Shown here: one piece after another, positions 42,535 through 50,886 of the stretch
Position numbering within the stretch: position 1 is the first letter of the stretch
How the letters are laid out: each line of letters opens with the position of its first letter
Assembly (NCBI GenBank): GCA_963793845.1
Contig: CAWCBG010000004.1
Coordinates: forward strand, 186,001 to 250,000
Source: CAWCBG01 sp963793845
Lineage (GTDB): Bacteria > Acidobacteriota > Terriglobia > Terriglobales > Acidobacteriaceae
Length of the DNA stretch: 64,000 bases
Direction: 5' to 3'
Made by a program: the position numbers and the translations under genes
Notes under the pieces: model-generated
What the model saw: only the letters and a program-made list of their open reading frames with translations
What the model was told of the DNA's origin: nothing
The model's database searches: none

Positions 42535-42764
42535 GTCAGCAGTTGCAAGTCACGATCACGACCGCCGTGATCTCCGCTCCTGGAACAGCGAGTGTGAGGG
42601 TCAATACTCCGAGCGGAAACTCAGGTGATGTTGGCTGTTCGAGTGGTGGGACCAGCAGCGCCCTGGTGTTGACCATCACTTAAGGAAAAGCCAGGTTTCA
42701 TTAGAGAGGGTGCCGGTGATCCGGGTCTCGCGTCCACCGGAACTGTAGCCTACGTTCACACTTT

Positions 42765-42930
42765 GGGTGCCCCATCCTTGTCCGCTGGGGTTGCGGACAG
42801 GGTGGGCGCGGCAATCTCGACGTACCCTTCCACTGCGCTCGGTGGGTTCCGAAATGTATTCGACTCATGACGGTCGGTCGATAGGCTGCCCACCTTCTCG
42901 CCAAAGGCGGGCGAGAAGGATGGGGCACCC
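42765..42930. repeat. GGTGCCCC-ended element, copy 4 (166 bp)
   Basis: GGGTGCCCCATCCTT at 42765-42779 is perfectly inverted as AAGGATGGGGCACCC at 42916-42930. No coding potential. It shares the GGTGCCCC outer bases with copies 1-3 but not their inner GGTCTCGCG, so it may be a sister subfamily. Confidence 0.75.
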
Positions 42931-42951
42931 GCGCGTCAGGAGGAGCCGCTA

Positions 42952-43227
42952 TCACCAGCCAATTACGACAATTTTGTAGAGAAACAGAATGACCACGGTC
43001 GCCAGCGCGATCCAGGCGGACAGCGTGTAGCGTCGGAAGAAGTACAAGGTCACAGCTGCCCAGCAGGAGATGGCAGCGATTAAGGCGCCGCCAATGTATG
43101 GCGCGGCGACTGCGACCGGCAAGCTGGTGCCAAGGACGTGCCTGAGCCGGAAGAATTCACCCAGTGTCCTTACCACGATGAGGAATTGAGTCGTGATGCC
43201 TATCTGAGCCCAGCGTTCCCTAGTCAC
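42952..43227 (-). CDS. Small three-helix membrane protein (91 aa)
   Basis: MTRERWAQIGITTQFLIVVR opens a chain of hydrophobic segments (ITTQFLIVV, VAVAAPYIGGALIAAISCWAAV, WIALATVVILFLYKIVVIGW). Predicted as a small integral membrane protein of unknown function. The start is GTG 43227, with no strong ribosome binding site, so an alternative start is possible. It is flanked by repeat elements (42765-42930 and 43244-43385) and no partner gene is evident. I do not recognise a family. Confidence 0.45.
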   Translation of the reverse strand: MTRERWAQIGITTQFLIVVRTLGEFFRLRHVLGTSLPVAVAAPYIGGALIAAISCWAAVTLYFFRRYTLSAWIALATVVILFLYKIVVIGW

Positions 43228-43243
43228 TGGGACATTCTAGCCG

Positions 43244-43385
43244 GGTGTCCCGGGTTCGCGTTCGTTGAGACCAGGAGAAGCCTCCCTGCGGGAAAACGGT
43301 CGGGTTGAAGTCATAGCGGCGATGGGGAACACAACGGAATGGGGGCACGAAGGCCCAGGTCTCGAACTACGCGCGACCCGGGCAC
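43244..43385. repeat. GGTGCCCC-ended element, copy 3 (about 142 bp)
   Basis: GGTGTCCCGGGTTCGCG at the left and CGCGCGACCCGGGCAC at the right are inverted with a few mismatches. The internal GAAAACGGTCGG and CGAAGGCCCAGGTCTCG match copy 1, and both copies are followed by GGCAGATC. Confidence 0.65.
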
Positions 43386-43414
43386 GGCAGATCTCTCTCT
43401 CTCGACGTTTGTGG

Positions 43415-43921
43415 CTAATTCTTATTGCTATTCATTTTGACCGGCCTAAGCAGATGCGAGAACGTGAGTTGGGCGAGCTTCCACTTGCCGTTTTCCTTGA
43501 TATAAACCTCAGTCACCATAAAAGGATTGGTGACTTCGTGCTCACCGACTACTGCCTGCAAATCAATGTCCTCTAGCAGGATGGCTGTGTTACCAAATAT
43601 GCGAGCGTCAACTGCGTAAACTGCAGCTTTTTTGTACCAGATGCCACCGCTCTTAATGGTGGCTAGTTCCTGGGTTTTTCCCCAGGTCCCTCCCATGTGA
43701 GTGAACATGGCTTTGTCATCAAATAGTGTCTCTAAGGAATCGACCTTCTTGTCTGCCATCCAATCCCATTTCATGTTTGAGAGGTTGATGACTTCTTGTT
43801 GCTCGGGTGTATGACTTGCGGCAGTTTTAATCGTTTCCGTTGGTGGCGCTGGCGATTGCTGTGCGTAGGACGATGGCGCAATCAGTGTTGATAGAAACAG
43901 ACCTAACATTAAGGTTTTCAT
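43415..43921 (-). CDS. Exported SnoaL/DUF4440-like protein
   Basis: A 168-residue protein with a signal peptide (MKTLMLGLFLSTLIAPSSYA) then an NTF2-like fold: EQQEVINLSNMKWDWMADKKV, LFDDKAMFTHMGGTWGKTQE, GIWYKKAAVYAVDARIFGNT and VTEVYIKENGKWKLAQLTFS, the layout of DUF4440/SnoaL domains, which bind small hydrophobic ligands in a conical pocket. The activity is unknown. ATG 43921 is preceded by GGGAG. It is close to, but not clearly part of, the decayed reductase cluster that starts 260 bp downstream. Confidence 0.83.
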   Translation of the reverse strand: MKTLMLGLFLSTLIAPSSYAQQSPAPPTETIKTAASHTPEQQEVINLSNMKWDWMADKKVDSLETLFDDKAMFTHMGGTWGKTQELATIKSGGIWYKKAAVYAVDARIFGNTAILLEDIDLQAVVGEHEVTNPFMVTEVYIKENGKWKLAQLTFSHLLRPVKMNSNKN

Positions 43922-44179
43922 GGCTCTCCCTCGATATGTGTGGTTGACCCGTGGAGGAACTTGAAGTAGCGTGGCTGATCGTTCACGCTACGCGGATACA
44001 AGAAGAATTCTGCACTCAGGATTTGGGGCTGATCTCGCCTTTTTCCCGTTTTTGCGCAAGCCCCGTTGGCCCTAGGCAGAAAACGAATCACTGCGGAGAC
44101 AATCGTGAACAAGCATTGTTCGTCCCTTCATCCTGAAACCCTCCCCTCTTTCCGGTATCCGTAGTGCGTCGTTCACTTT

Positions 44180-45384
44180 CTATCTCTTCGGCGCCGCTTC
44201 GACGCCCGAAAGCGCGAGAACCCCGTCCGGCAGGCGTTTCCCCTGAATCTGAATACTCGATACTGAGGCATTCAGCTCTTTAATCTCATCCGGGGTGAAC
44301 GCAACCGAACTGGCGCCGACGTTTTGGATCATGTGCGCCATCTGCGTTGTTCCTGGGATTGGTACGATCCAAGGTTTCTGCGCCATCAGCCAAGCCAGAC
44401 GCGATCTGACCGGGAGCGGCATGCTTCCGTTCGGCCCATTGCTTCACGAGCTTTACGAGTTCGATATTGTGCTTCAGGTTTTCCGGCGAGAAGCGCGATT
44501 CCATGCCACGAATATCGCCAGGCGCGAAGCGGGTATTCTCGACGATCGCACCCGGTCAGGAACTGCACACCGAGCGGGCTCCAGGGCACGAAGCCGATAC
44601 CCAGTTCCTGGCAGAGCGGAATGACTGACTTCTTCGGGGCCGCGCCACAGCATCGAATACTCGTTCTGCACGGCGGTGACGGGAAGCGCGGCATGCGCGC
44701 GGCGGAGCGTATTCGGGCCCATCTCGGACAGACCCCAGTGCAGAATCTTGCCCTGAGACATCAGGTCCTTCACCGCGCCGGCAACATCCTCAATCGGGAC
44801 CTGCGGGATCGACGCGGTGCTGATACAAGCAGATCGATGCGATCGGTGCGGAGCCGCTTGAGCGATCCCTTCGACTGCGCGCTTGATGTGTCAGGCTTGC
44901 TGTTAAGCCCCATTTGGAACCGGCCGGTCTCAGGATCGATGTTCCAGCCGAACTTGGACGTGATCACGACCTTGTTGCGGAAAGGTTCGATGCTCTCGCC
45001 GAGGATGCGCTCGCATTCGAAAGGCCCATAAGCCTCAGCCGTGTCAAAGAACGTCACGCCGTGGTCATAGGCTGCGCGGATGATATTGATCATCTCCGGG
45101 CGGTACGGCACGAGCGTTTCATAACTGCGGCTCATGTTTTGCACGCCGAGACCGACGCTGGAAACCTCGAGCGACCGGAGTTTCCGCAGTCCGCTGAGCG
45201 TCGACGGACTTGCTGGATTGGTTGTCCGCACATTTGTGTTCGATGGCTCCTGCGAGGCTGCCACCGACGCAGCACCGACTAACAAACCAGCGCCGGTCAT
45301 CGCGGTTCTCGACAAGAAATCACGCCGAGTCGTGATTGCGCTCGGCTGCTGGCCATGTGATTCAGTTTTCTTCGACGCTCCCAT
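44180..45384 (-). pseudogene. Aldo/keto reductase with Tat signal, about four frameshifts
   Basis: ATG 45384 (MGASKKTESHGQQPSAITTR) leads into a twin-arginine signal (TTRRDFLSRTAMTGAGLL) and an AKR: VGLGVQNMSR, the catalytic Asp/Tyr in VTFFDTAEAYGPF, and VVITSKFGWN with the Lys. Reading frames change near 44815, 44630, 44548 and 44400, and the pieces (LHWGLSEMGPNTLRRAHA, GIGFVPWSPLGVQFLTG, MESRFSPENLKHNIELVK, AWLMAQKPWIVPIPGTTQ, ELNASVSSIQIQGKRLPDGV) follow in order to the stop at 44180. Repaired length is about 400 residues. The family reduces aldehydes or ketones with NADPH. Exported, Tat-dependent AKRs are unusual but known in acidobacteria. Confidence 0.8.
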
Positions 45385-45416
45385 ATAGCGCCCCCTTGAG
45401 CCTTCGTCGCCGTTGA

Positions 45417-46412
45417 TCAACGCTCGGACATCTTCAGCACAGCCTCAGGCAGTCGCGCGCCCTGCACTTCGATCTTCCGACCGGAGTGTAGACGGAGTGG
45501 AGAGTCCCGCCCTGAGCTGTATGTTGACAGCACCCAGGTTCTCCTCGAGACGGTGCAGCTTCGTCGTACCAGGTATCGGAACGATCCATGGCTTTTGTGC
45601 GAGCAGCCATGCAAGCGCGACCTGCGCCGGAGTCCCGCCTTTCTTGTCCGCGATAGTCGCTAGCAGGTCGACGACCGCCTGGTTCGAGGCGCGCGCTTCG
45701 GCGGTGAAGCGCGGTGAGATGTTGCGAAAGTCGAAGGGATCGAAGGCAGTCTTTGTGTCGATCTTGCCCGTGAGGAAGCCTGCGCCGAGTGGACTGAACG
45801 GAACGAAGCCAATGCCAAGCTCTTCGCATGTTGCCAGTACACCATGCTGTTGGACATGGCGCAGCCACAGGGAAAACCGCTCTGAACGGCCGCAACGGGC
45901 TGCACTGCGTGTGCCCGGCGGATGGTTTGCGCTCCGGCCTCCGAAAGGCCGAAGTACTTGACCTTGCCAGCGGCGATCAGTTCCTTCACCGCGCCCGCTA
46001 CATCCTCAATCGGCACGGCAGGATAGACTCGGTGCTGGTAGAGAAGGTCGATGGTGTGTACCTTCAGCCGGTTCAGCATCGCATCAACGACTTCTCGGAT
46101 GTGGTCGGGCAGGCTGTTCAGCCCGCCGCTGCGCCGCCCGGTTTTCGGGTCGATGTCAAAGCCGAATTTCGTCGCGATGACCACCTGATCGCGAATTGGC
46201 GCGAGCGCTTCGCCAACGAGTTCTTCGTTTGCGAACGGGCCGTATGCCTCAGCGGTATGGAAAAAGGTCACACTACGCTCGAACGAAGTCCGAAGGGATC
46301 TCACGCTGTCTTACGCGGACATCGGCGGACCATATCCCGACGATAATCCCATGCACCCGTAGCCGAGAGCCGAGACTTCGAGACCGTTGTTTCCGAGTGA
46401 GCGCTTCTTCAT
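45417..46412 (-). pseudogene. Second aldo/keto reductase: nonsense codon, catalytic Asp to His, two frameshifts
   Basis: ATG 46412 has AAGGAG 7 nt upstream and reads MKKRSLGNNGLEVSALGYGC. An in-frame TAA lies at 46311-46313 (GPPMSA-stop-DSVRSL), where the family has a sense codon. Just after, the conserved FFDTAEAYG is FFHTAEAYG: the catalytic Asp is replaced by His. Tyr (AEAYG), Lys (VIATKFGFD) and IDLLYQHRV follow normally. Frames change near 45875 and 45480; the end is KIEVQGARLPEAVLKMSER-stop at 45417. With the nonsense codon and the lost Asp this is a real pseudogene, not only a sequencing artefact. It starts 171 bp from the divergent AraC gene. Confidence 0.8.
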
Positions 46413-46582
46413 TTTGTTCTCCTTACCTTCTTGTTTCGCCCATTTCGACACTACGAGCGAATCACCGTGGAACGGTAGCCCAATCCTTCCGACTTATTGC
46501 CTATTTCTCTTGTCCGGCGAAAAATCATTGGCTTTGTTGCGGCGAGGCGGCTATCTTTAGAAAAGACGGGACAGGTCGTGAC

Positions 46583-47542
46583 ATGAAAAACACCGAGGAA
46601 AATACGGCTCTGGAACCAAATCCCGCGGGAAGATTGCGCACCGAGCTCGCGCGCAAGATTGCCTCCTTGGTGGGCGACGAAGAGAATCGGACAACAGATA
46701 TTCCCGGCGTAAGCCTCCACCGACGGACTTCCCCTACGCCGCCGTGCCGGATGACCTACCATCCAGGAATTATCGTGGTCGCTCAAGGTAGCAAGCGGGT
46801 GAATCTCGGGCCGACAAACTTCGTTTACGATGAGTCTCATTTCCTGCTTACTGCGGTTGACTTGCCGATTGTGAGCTGGGTAGCGTCTGCAACTGAAGAG
46901 GCTCCGTGCCTTGTGCTATCGCTCAAATTGGACATGTCCATGGTGAGGGACCTGCTCAGCCGTGAAGAACTTCATGTCGCGGAGGCACCGTCTGACAGTC
47001 CCGCAATGTCGCTCGGCGAGAGCACGCCGGAATTTCTCAACGCATGCTGCCGCTTGCTCGATCTGCTGGACAGCCCGCAGGACATTCCTTTTCTGAGTGG
47101 ACTGATTCAGCGCGAGATCATCTATCGTGTTCTGCGTGGACCCGAAGGAGCGCGTTTGCGCGCAGTAGCAACGCTAGGCGATCAAAGCCACCGAACGGCA
47201 AGAGCGATTGCATGGATCACTGCGAACTATGCCGAGACTCTGCGCGTGGAAGAACTCGCACAGCTTGCGAGTATGGGCGTTTCCACGCTGCATCATCATT
47301 TCAAAATGCTGACTTCGATGAGTCCGCTTCAATATCAGAAGCAACTCCGGCTCCAGTCAGCGCGCAGCCTGATGTTGAACAATGGTCTCGATGCCGCCAG
47401 CGCCGCCTTTGAGGTCGGCTACGAGAGTGCTACGCAATTCAATCGCGAATACAGCCGCTTCTTTGGCCAACCTCCGAGGCGGGACGTTCGCGCGCTTCTT
47501 TCCCCAGATGCTCCCAAACTCGAATTGGTCGGTAGTTCCTGA
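46583..47542 (+). CDS. AraC-family transcriptional regulator (AraC_N type)
   Basis: About 319 residues. The N-terminal AraC_N effector domain (GVSLHRRTSPTPPCRMTYHP, GIIVVAQGSKRVNLG, YDESHFLLTAVDLPIVSWV) is followed by two helix-turn-helix motifs (LRVEELAQLASMGVSTLHHHFKMLT and ASAAFEVGYESATQFNREYSRFFGQPPR), the classical AraC/XylS layout. ATG 46583 is the best start; the open frame runs back to 46196 without support. It is divergent from the two aldo/keto reductases, a common arrangement in which this regulator controls them. It is intact although its presumed targets are broken. The inducer is unknown. Confidence 0.9.
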   Translation: MKNTEENTALEPNPAGRLRTELARKIASLVGDEENRTTDIPGVSLHRRTSPTPPCRMTYHPGIIVVAQGSKRVNLGPTNFVYDESHFLLTAVDLPIVSWVASATEEAPCLVLSLKLDMSMVRDLLSREELHVAEAPSDSPAMSLGESTPEFLNACCRLLDLLDSPQDIPFLSGLIQREIIYRVLRGPEGARLRAVATLGDQSHRTARAIAWITANYAETLRVEELAQLASMGVSTLHHHFKMLTSMSPLQYQKQLRLQSARSLMLNNGLDAASAAFEVGYESATQFNREYSRFFGQPPRRDVRALLSPDAPKLELVGSS

Positions 47543-47689
47543 GTCAAACGGGTGTCCAGCCATTGGACACATGTTACGAAAAGCAGGTTCCTTCGACCTC
47601 GCGTGGGCGGGCTCTCCACGCGGCCTGAAGGCCTTGGTCGGAATGACGGCTGTCGAGGAGACGAAGGACATCTCTTAGGCCTGTCCGCT

Positions 47690-47735
47690 TTCTCTCCCCG
47701 CTTTTCTCCGTGCCCTCCGTGCCTCCGTGGTGAGC
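47690..47735 (+). repeat. CTCCGTGG-type repeat
   Basis: TCTCCCCGCTTTTCTCCGTG, then CCCTCCGTGCCTCCGTGGTGAG. Same family as 36079-36105, 36190-36215, 36740-36770 and 38440-38470. Confidence 0.65.
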
Positions 47736-47939
47736 CGAATGTCTTATCACACCCGACTGTGATCTGTGTACTAGCGCACCATAGTTCTGCGGCCATAATT
47801 TGGATGTGCGAGGTCAGGGGATTTGTGTGTCTTCGCCCGTTTCCGCTCACTGCGGGGCCGGTTAAGCGGTAGGCGCTCTTTGAAATTCAGCGGTCGACGC
47901 CTGATGGCCTGTTAACGCCTGGGCCAACAGAGATTTTCG

Positions 47940-48090
47940 GCCATGGCGAAAAAATCACCCCTAAGTCCTTGGCGCTCAAGATTTTGACCTTTAACTCCAG
48001 TCGAATCAAGATTTTGCAACGATCGCCGCAAAATCTTGATTCCATTCAGCTTATAGGTAAAATCTTGAGCCGCAGACACTTACGGGCGCA
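47940..48090. repeat. Paired-box repeat, copy 3, palindromic four-box form
   Basis: TCAAGATTTT occurs at 47976-47985 and 48006-48015 (30-bp period), and its complement AAAATCTTGA at 48030-48039 and 48059-48068 (29-bp period). ACTTACG follows the last box. A CCATGGCGAAAAAATCACC block precedes, matching the other copies' AAAAAATCCCGCC. Confidence 0.75.
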
Positions 48091-48468
48091 GAAATCCGGC
48101 TAAGTCATTGATAATTTCTCGATTTCCCCACTTCGCCCGACGTGAGGGGGGAGGGGGGTACCCCGATCGCTGGATGAAATCGTGAGTATCCCAAACCGAC
48201 GAGCTCGACTCGAAGATACCGAATTGGTAAACAGATAGCTCCGTTCGCCGCTCCCCAGAGGAAGTCTGTGCCTCAAAGATTGGCTTGACCGGGCGCCCGA
48301 GTCCATGTCCACGCGACACAAATACTTTCGGGCGTTTAGTCCCAAAGAAAACGGGCCGGACGGTAGCACCGCGTCAGGGCGTCGGAAAAGACAGGCCGCG
48401 CTTAATGTGCGCGGAAAGCAGGAACGTGGAAGCGAGTGGCGTCCGCGATGGCGGCATCGTTCCTCGCG

Positions 48469-48642
48469 CTAAAGCCGCCTCGGCTCGGTCGGCCCCGGCT
48501 CTCGCACCGGACTGTCGGGATCGACCACCGGCGTGTCTGGTGGCTCTTGTATAGGTGGAGGCGGATCTTCGCCCGGCGGTATGGGGATCGGCGGATCTTC
48601 GTCGCTGCGAAGATGGGCCGTCGAAGAGTATTGCGTGCACAT
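48469..48642 (-). CDS. Small proline-rich acidic protein (57 aa)
   Basis: ATG 48642 with a strong AAAGGAGATACGA ribosome binding site encodes MCTQYSSTAHLRSDEDPPIP followed by a tail of repeated PP-x-P and DxP motifs, ending PTEPRRL. It is not in the strict set of obvious open frames because it is short, but the ribosome binding site and composition are convincing. It would be disordered. It lies 24 bp after the FNT transporter stop on the same strand, so it is probably the second gene of that transcript. The function is unknown; a partner-binding tail or envelope linker is a guess. Confidence 0.55.
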   Translation of the reverse strand: MCTQYSSTAHLRSDEDPPIPIPPGEDPPPPIQEPPDTPVVDPDSPVREPGPTEPRRL

Positions 48643-48665
48643 TCGTATCTCCTTTGGCGTTCTGA

Positions 48666-49448
48666 TCAGGGCTCCCCGGCTTTGACTTGACCGAAGTTGA
48701 GCAGGGTCACGATGGTGACACCTCCACAGATGTTTCCCATGGTGGCAAAGGCCAGCCAGTGAAGGTACTGCGAGAACGCGACCGCGCCGGCGAAGACCGC
48801 TGACATGATCTCGCCGCTGCTGGCGATACAGTGGGCGAAACGGCCGAGGCCGACCACGAAGGTTAGCAGCCAGATGACCATGATCTGACCGATGGTCCAG
48901 TGGCTGGCCGTGACCATCCACGCCACAAGCGCGATAATCCAGCCGCCAATCACGCCACTCCAGAAGATGTGCGCCGCGCTTCCCGGTACCGCCTCAATGC
49001 CGAGCTCCACCAGATGACGGGCCACGTCCGGGAGGAGCGAATCGGTTCGCACGGCCAGCGCGGCGAACGCAATCGCGCCCAGAATATTGAACAGGAACAC
49101 AACCGCCCATAGCCGCGCCGTGTCCAGCCAGTGTCGCCGCTCACTCAGGACGAGCGCCACGGGATAAAGCGTGTTCTCCGTGAACAACTGGGCTCGCCCG
49201 ATGATGACCGCAATGAAGCCGACGGGATAAACCAGGTAGGCGATGAACCGGCTTGACGGCGAATCTCCCAGCAGGGCCAAGGCCGAAGCCACGGCCACGC
49301 CGGTAAGACCCATGGACAAGCCTCCGGCGAATCCGGAGAAGGCGAGAGCGTGAACCGAGCGACGCAACTCCTCATGGGCGTTGTCCTCGACGGCTTCGAA
49401 GATCTGTCGCGCGGTCCGGCGCTGCGTCTGCTCCTGGGTTGCTGGCAT
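48666..49448 (-). CDS. Formate/nitrite transporter family (FNT) channel
   Basis: A 260-residue protein with six predicted helices and the FNT pattern: AFSGFAGGLSMGLTGVAVAS, GFIAVIIGRAQLFTENTLYP (the conserved LFTEN segment), and WLAFATMGNICGGVTIVTLL near the end with a NxxGG motif. FNT pentamers pass formate, nitrite or hydrosulfide. The N-terminus is short and Gln/Arg rich (MPATQEQTQRRTARQIFEAV). ATG 49448 follows CAAGGAGCCCGA. The next gene (proline-rich 57 aa) starts 24 bp downstream. The amidohydrolase at 49623 is divergent. The exact substrate is not predictable. Confidence 0.9.
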   Translation of the reverse strand: MPATQEQTQRRTARQIFEAVEDNAHEELRRSVHALAFSGFAGGLSMGLTGVAVASALALLGDSPSSRFIAYLVYPVGFIAVIIGRAQLFTENTLYPVALVLSERRHWLDTARLWAVVFLFNILGAIAFAALAVRTDSLLPDVARHLVELGIEAVPGSAAHIFWSGVIGGWIIALVAWMVTASHWTIGQIMVIWLLTFVVGLGRFAHCIASSGEIMSAVFAGAVAFSQYLHWLAFATMGNICGGVTIVTLLNFGQVKAGEP

Positions 49449-49622
49449 TCGGGCTCCTTGCGTGCAACCTTAGATGCCAAAAATGGTCATGGCGAGAAAG
49501 GCTGTGGGGCTGCTTCCTTTTGGGAACATCGCGAGGTGACGAAGATCACTGCCGCATGTGACGAACGCGATTGCCTCTTCCCGCGCGCCTTCTTAGGATC
49601 GGTGCAGGCAAGGGGGTTTGCC

Positions 49623-50492
49623 ATGGAACCGTTACGTCCCGTCGATTGTCTGTTCGCACCGCAGATTCCCGAGATGCCGAAGGTGGCTTCGGCGGCCGGG
49701 TCGGCGCCTCTGCCTGTACCGTGCCTGACCAGGTTGGCCAACCTGGTGGAACAGATGGATCAATTCGGCATCGATCGCGTACTGCTGACGCCCTGCCAGG
49801 TCGACCCGTCCCGCTGTGACCGTCAATATCTCTGCGACGATGCGCTGCTCAGCGAATTTGTACAGCTGGTGCACACGTATCCGCAGCGCTTCTCCGCCTT
49901 GGCGGGCTACAACCCGTTCGACGTCAGCGACAGCGTCAGGCGAATGGAGGAAGCCGTCACCAAACAGGCGGTTCGCGGCTTCTATGTGTCGAGCGCCACG
50001 CTCCCTCTGCTGGACCGGCGCATGTATCCGGCTTATGCCAAGTGTGCCGAACTGGGCGTACCCATCATGATCCATGCCGACCCCGGCTTGGTTTGGGCCG
50101 AGAGTTGGCCAATGCTGGAAGATATCAGGACGATCGCCACCGATCTTCCGGAGCTGCGCGCAGTCGCCGCTTGCGTTTGCTGGCCGGGAGTAAGCGCGGC
50201 GCGCCGCATGCTGGAGCAGCAGGAAAACATCTACCTGGCGGTCGATGCCAATCCCAGGCGCGATCTGGCGGAAGAGGTTTCCGAGTTTCTCAATAGCGAA
50301 TTGGGACGCAGCCGCTGTGTGTGGGGGAGCAACGGATGTGGCTGGCGGACAGCCATCGCCGACCTTGACAAGCTCAAACTAAGCGACCAAGCGCGGGCGC
50401 GATTCACGCGAGAGAATGCCATCACGCTGTTTGGTTTGGCGCAGCAGAACTCGCCACAAATCGAAGTCAATTTTGTTCTGACTGGAGAGTAA
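49623..50492 (+). CDS. Amidohydrolase-2 family protein lacking the N-terminal HxH metal motif
   Basis: A 289-residue TIM-barrel protein of the amidohydrolase-2 (ACMSD-like) family. LVEQMDQFGIDRVLLTPCQV, FSALAGYNPFD, AVRGFYVSSAT, IMIHADPGLVW and the final RARFTRENAITLFGL match the family. The usual start 'DxHxH' is replaced by VDCLFAPQIPEMP, and the late GSDYP is NGCGW, so at least three metal or acid residues are missing. It may bind a ligand without catalysis, or use other ligands. ATG 49623 follows AAGGGGGTTTGCC. Divergent from the FNT gene. Family members act on carboxymuconates and resorcylates; that role is unlikely here. Confidence 0.8.
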   Translation: MEPLRPVDCLFAPQIPEMPKVASAAGSAPLPVPCLTRLANLVEQMDQFGIDRVLLTPCQVDPSRCDRQYLCDDALLSEFVQLVHTYPQRFSALAGYNPFDVSDSVRRMEEAVTKQAVRGFYVSSATLPLLDRRMYPAYAKCAELGVPIMIHADPGLVWAESWPMLEDIRTIATDLPELRAVAACVCWPGVSAARRMLEQQENIYLAVDANPRRDLAEEVSEFLNSELGRSRCVWGSNGCGWRTAIADLDKLKLSDQARARFTRENAITLFGLAQQNSPQIEVNFVLTGE

Positions 50493-50538
50493 GGCTTCGT
50501 CACCGCGCTCAGCATGACAGCGCAACCTCGCCGCCCGC

Positions 50539-50757
50539 CTATTTCTTACCCTGCACCGCCGCCAGGCATTGTCCATAGAGGTCCAACAGATGGCGTGCGT
50601 AGTCCTCTGCCTTCGACGACTCGGTGCTTCCCTGGAACCCAGCGCCGGGCGATCCGGTCTTCCCGTAGCCCGTCGTGACCGCGATAAAACGCATCATGTC
50701 GAGTGCGATATCTTCATGGCGACGAGTGCCCGAAGGGTGGCTGTTGGATTCGTCCAT
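50539..50757 (-). CDS. Small hypothetical protein (72 aa)
   Basis: MDESNSHPSGTRRHEDIALD leads to a helical block (MMRFIAVTTGYGKTG, then KAEDYARHLLDLYGQCLAAVQ) and ends QGKK. ATG 50757 has GGGAGG 11 nt upstream. No named family, signal peptide or membrane helix; likely a cytoplasmic acidobacterial conserved protein. It is flanked by the amidohydrolase (convergent) and the XRE regulator (same strand, 130 bp upstream). The good ribosome binding site is the main support. Confidence 0.55.
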   Translation of the reverse strand: MDESNSHPSGTRRHEDIALDMMRFIAVTTGYGKTGSPGAGFQGSTESSKAEDYARHLLDLYGQCLAAVQGKK

Positions 50758-50886
50758 AAGAAACTGACCTCCCGGAGTACCGGTCCGGAGACCGGTGCAA
50801 AAATCATAGCAGAGCGGCGGAGGGCTGCTCGTCTAGCGGACAGCAGCCGACATAGAGCGTGGCGCGGGCTCGTCCTGGCCGGGAAG

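Larger units (their letters stand above)
40981..42683 (+). pseudogene. IPT/TIG-like lipoprotein gene interrupted by an IS4-family element
   Basis: ATG 40981 encodes a lipoprotein signal with lipobox FFPGC, then PVPVIGSLSATMIPFAEVQQ and LTVNGSQFVSSSVVVINGTT. The reading runs into the IS at 41245. Downstream, 42543 onward reads LQVTITTAVISAPGTASVRV and SALVLTIT-stop at 42683. Removing 41246-42534 together with one copy of the 9-bp GTCAGCAGT repeat joins STTVVSSQQ to LQVTITTAV in one frame, giving a protein of about 134 residues with an IPT/TIG-like fold (cell-surface, Ig-like). So the gene was whole before the insertion. Confidence 0.85.
47543..48468. other. Long repeat-rich intergenic region
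   Basis: No gene supported. It contains a GTCATTCCGACC-type half-hairpin (47578-47648), a CTCCGTGG-type repeat (47690-47735) and the longest paired-box repeat (47940-48090). Open frames 47552-47872, 48080-48369 and 48285-48554 have no signals. From 48090 to 48468 I see nothing but GC-rich unique sequence. Confidence 0.6.

Noticed and set aside
47940..48090. Possible CRISPR array from regularly spaced repeats
   Set aside because: Only two to four boxes of 10 bp, in both orientations, and the intervals are related between loci rather than unique spacers. No cas gene is nearby.
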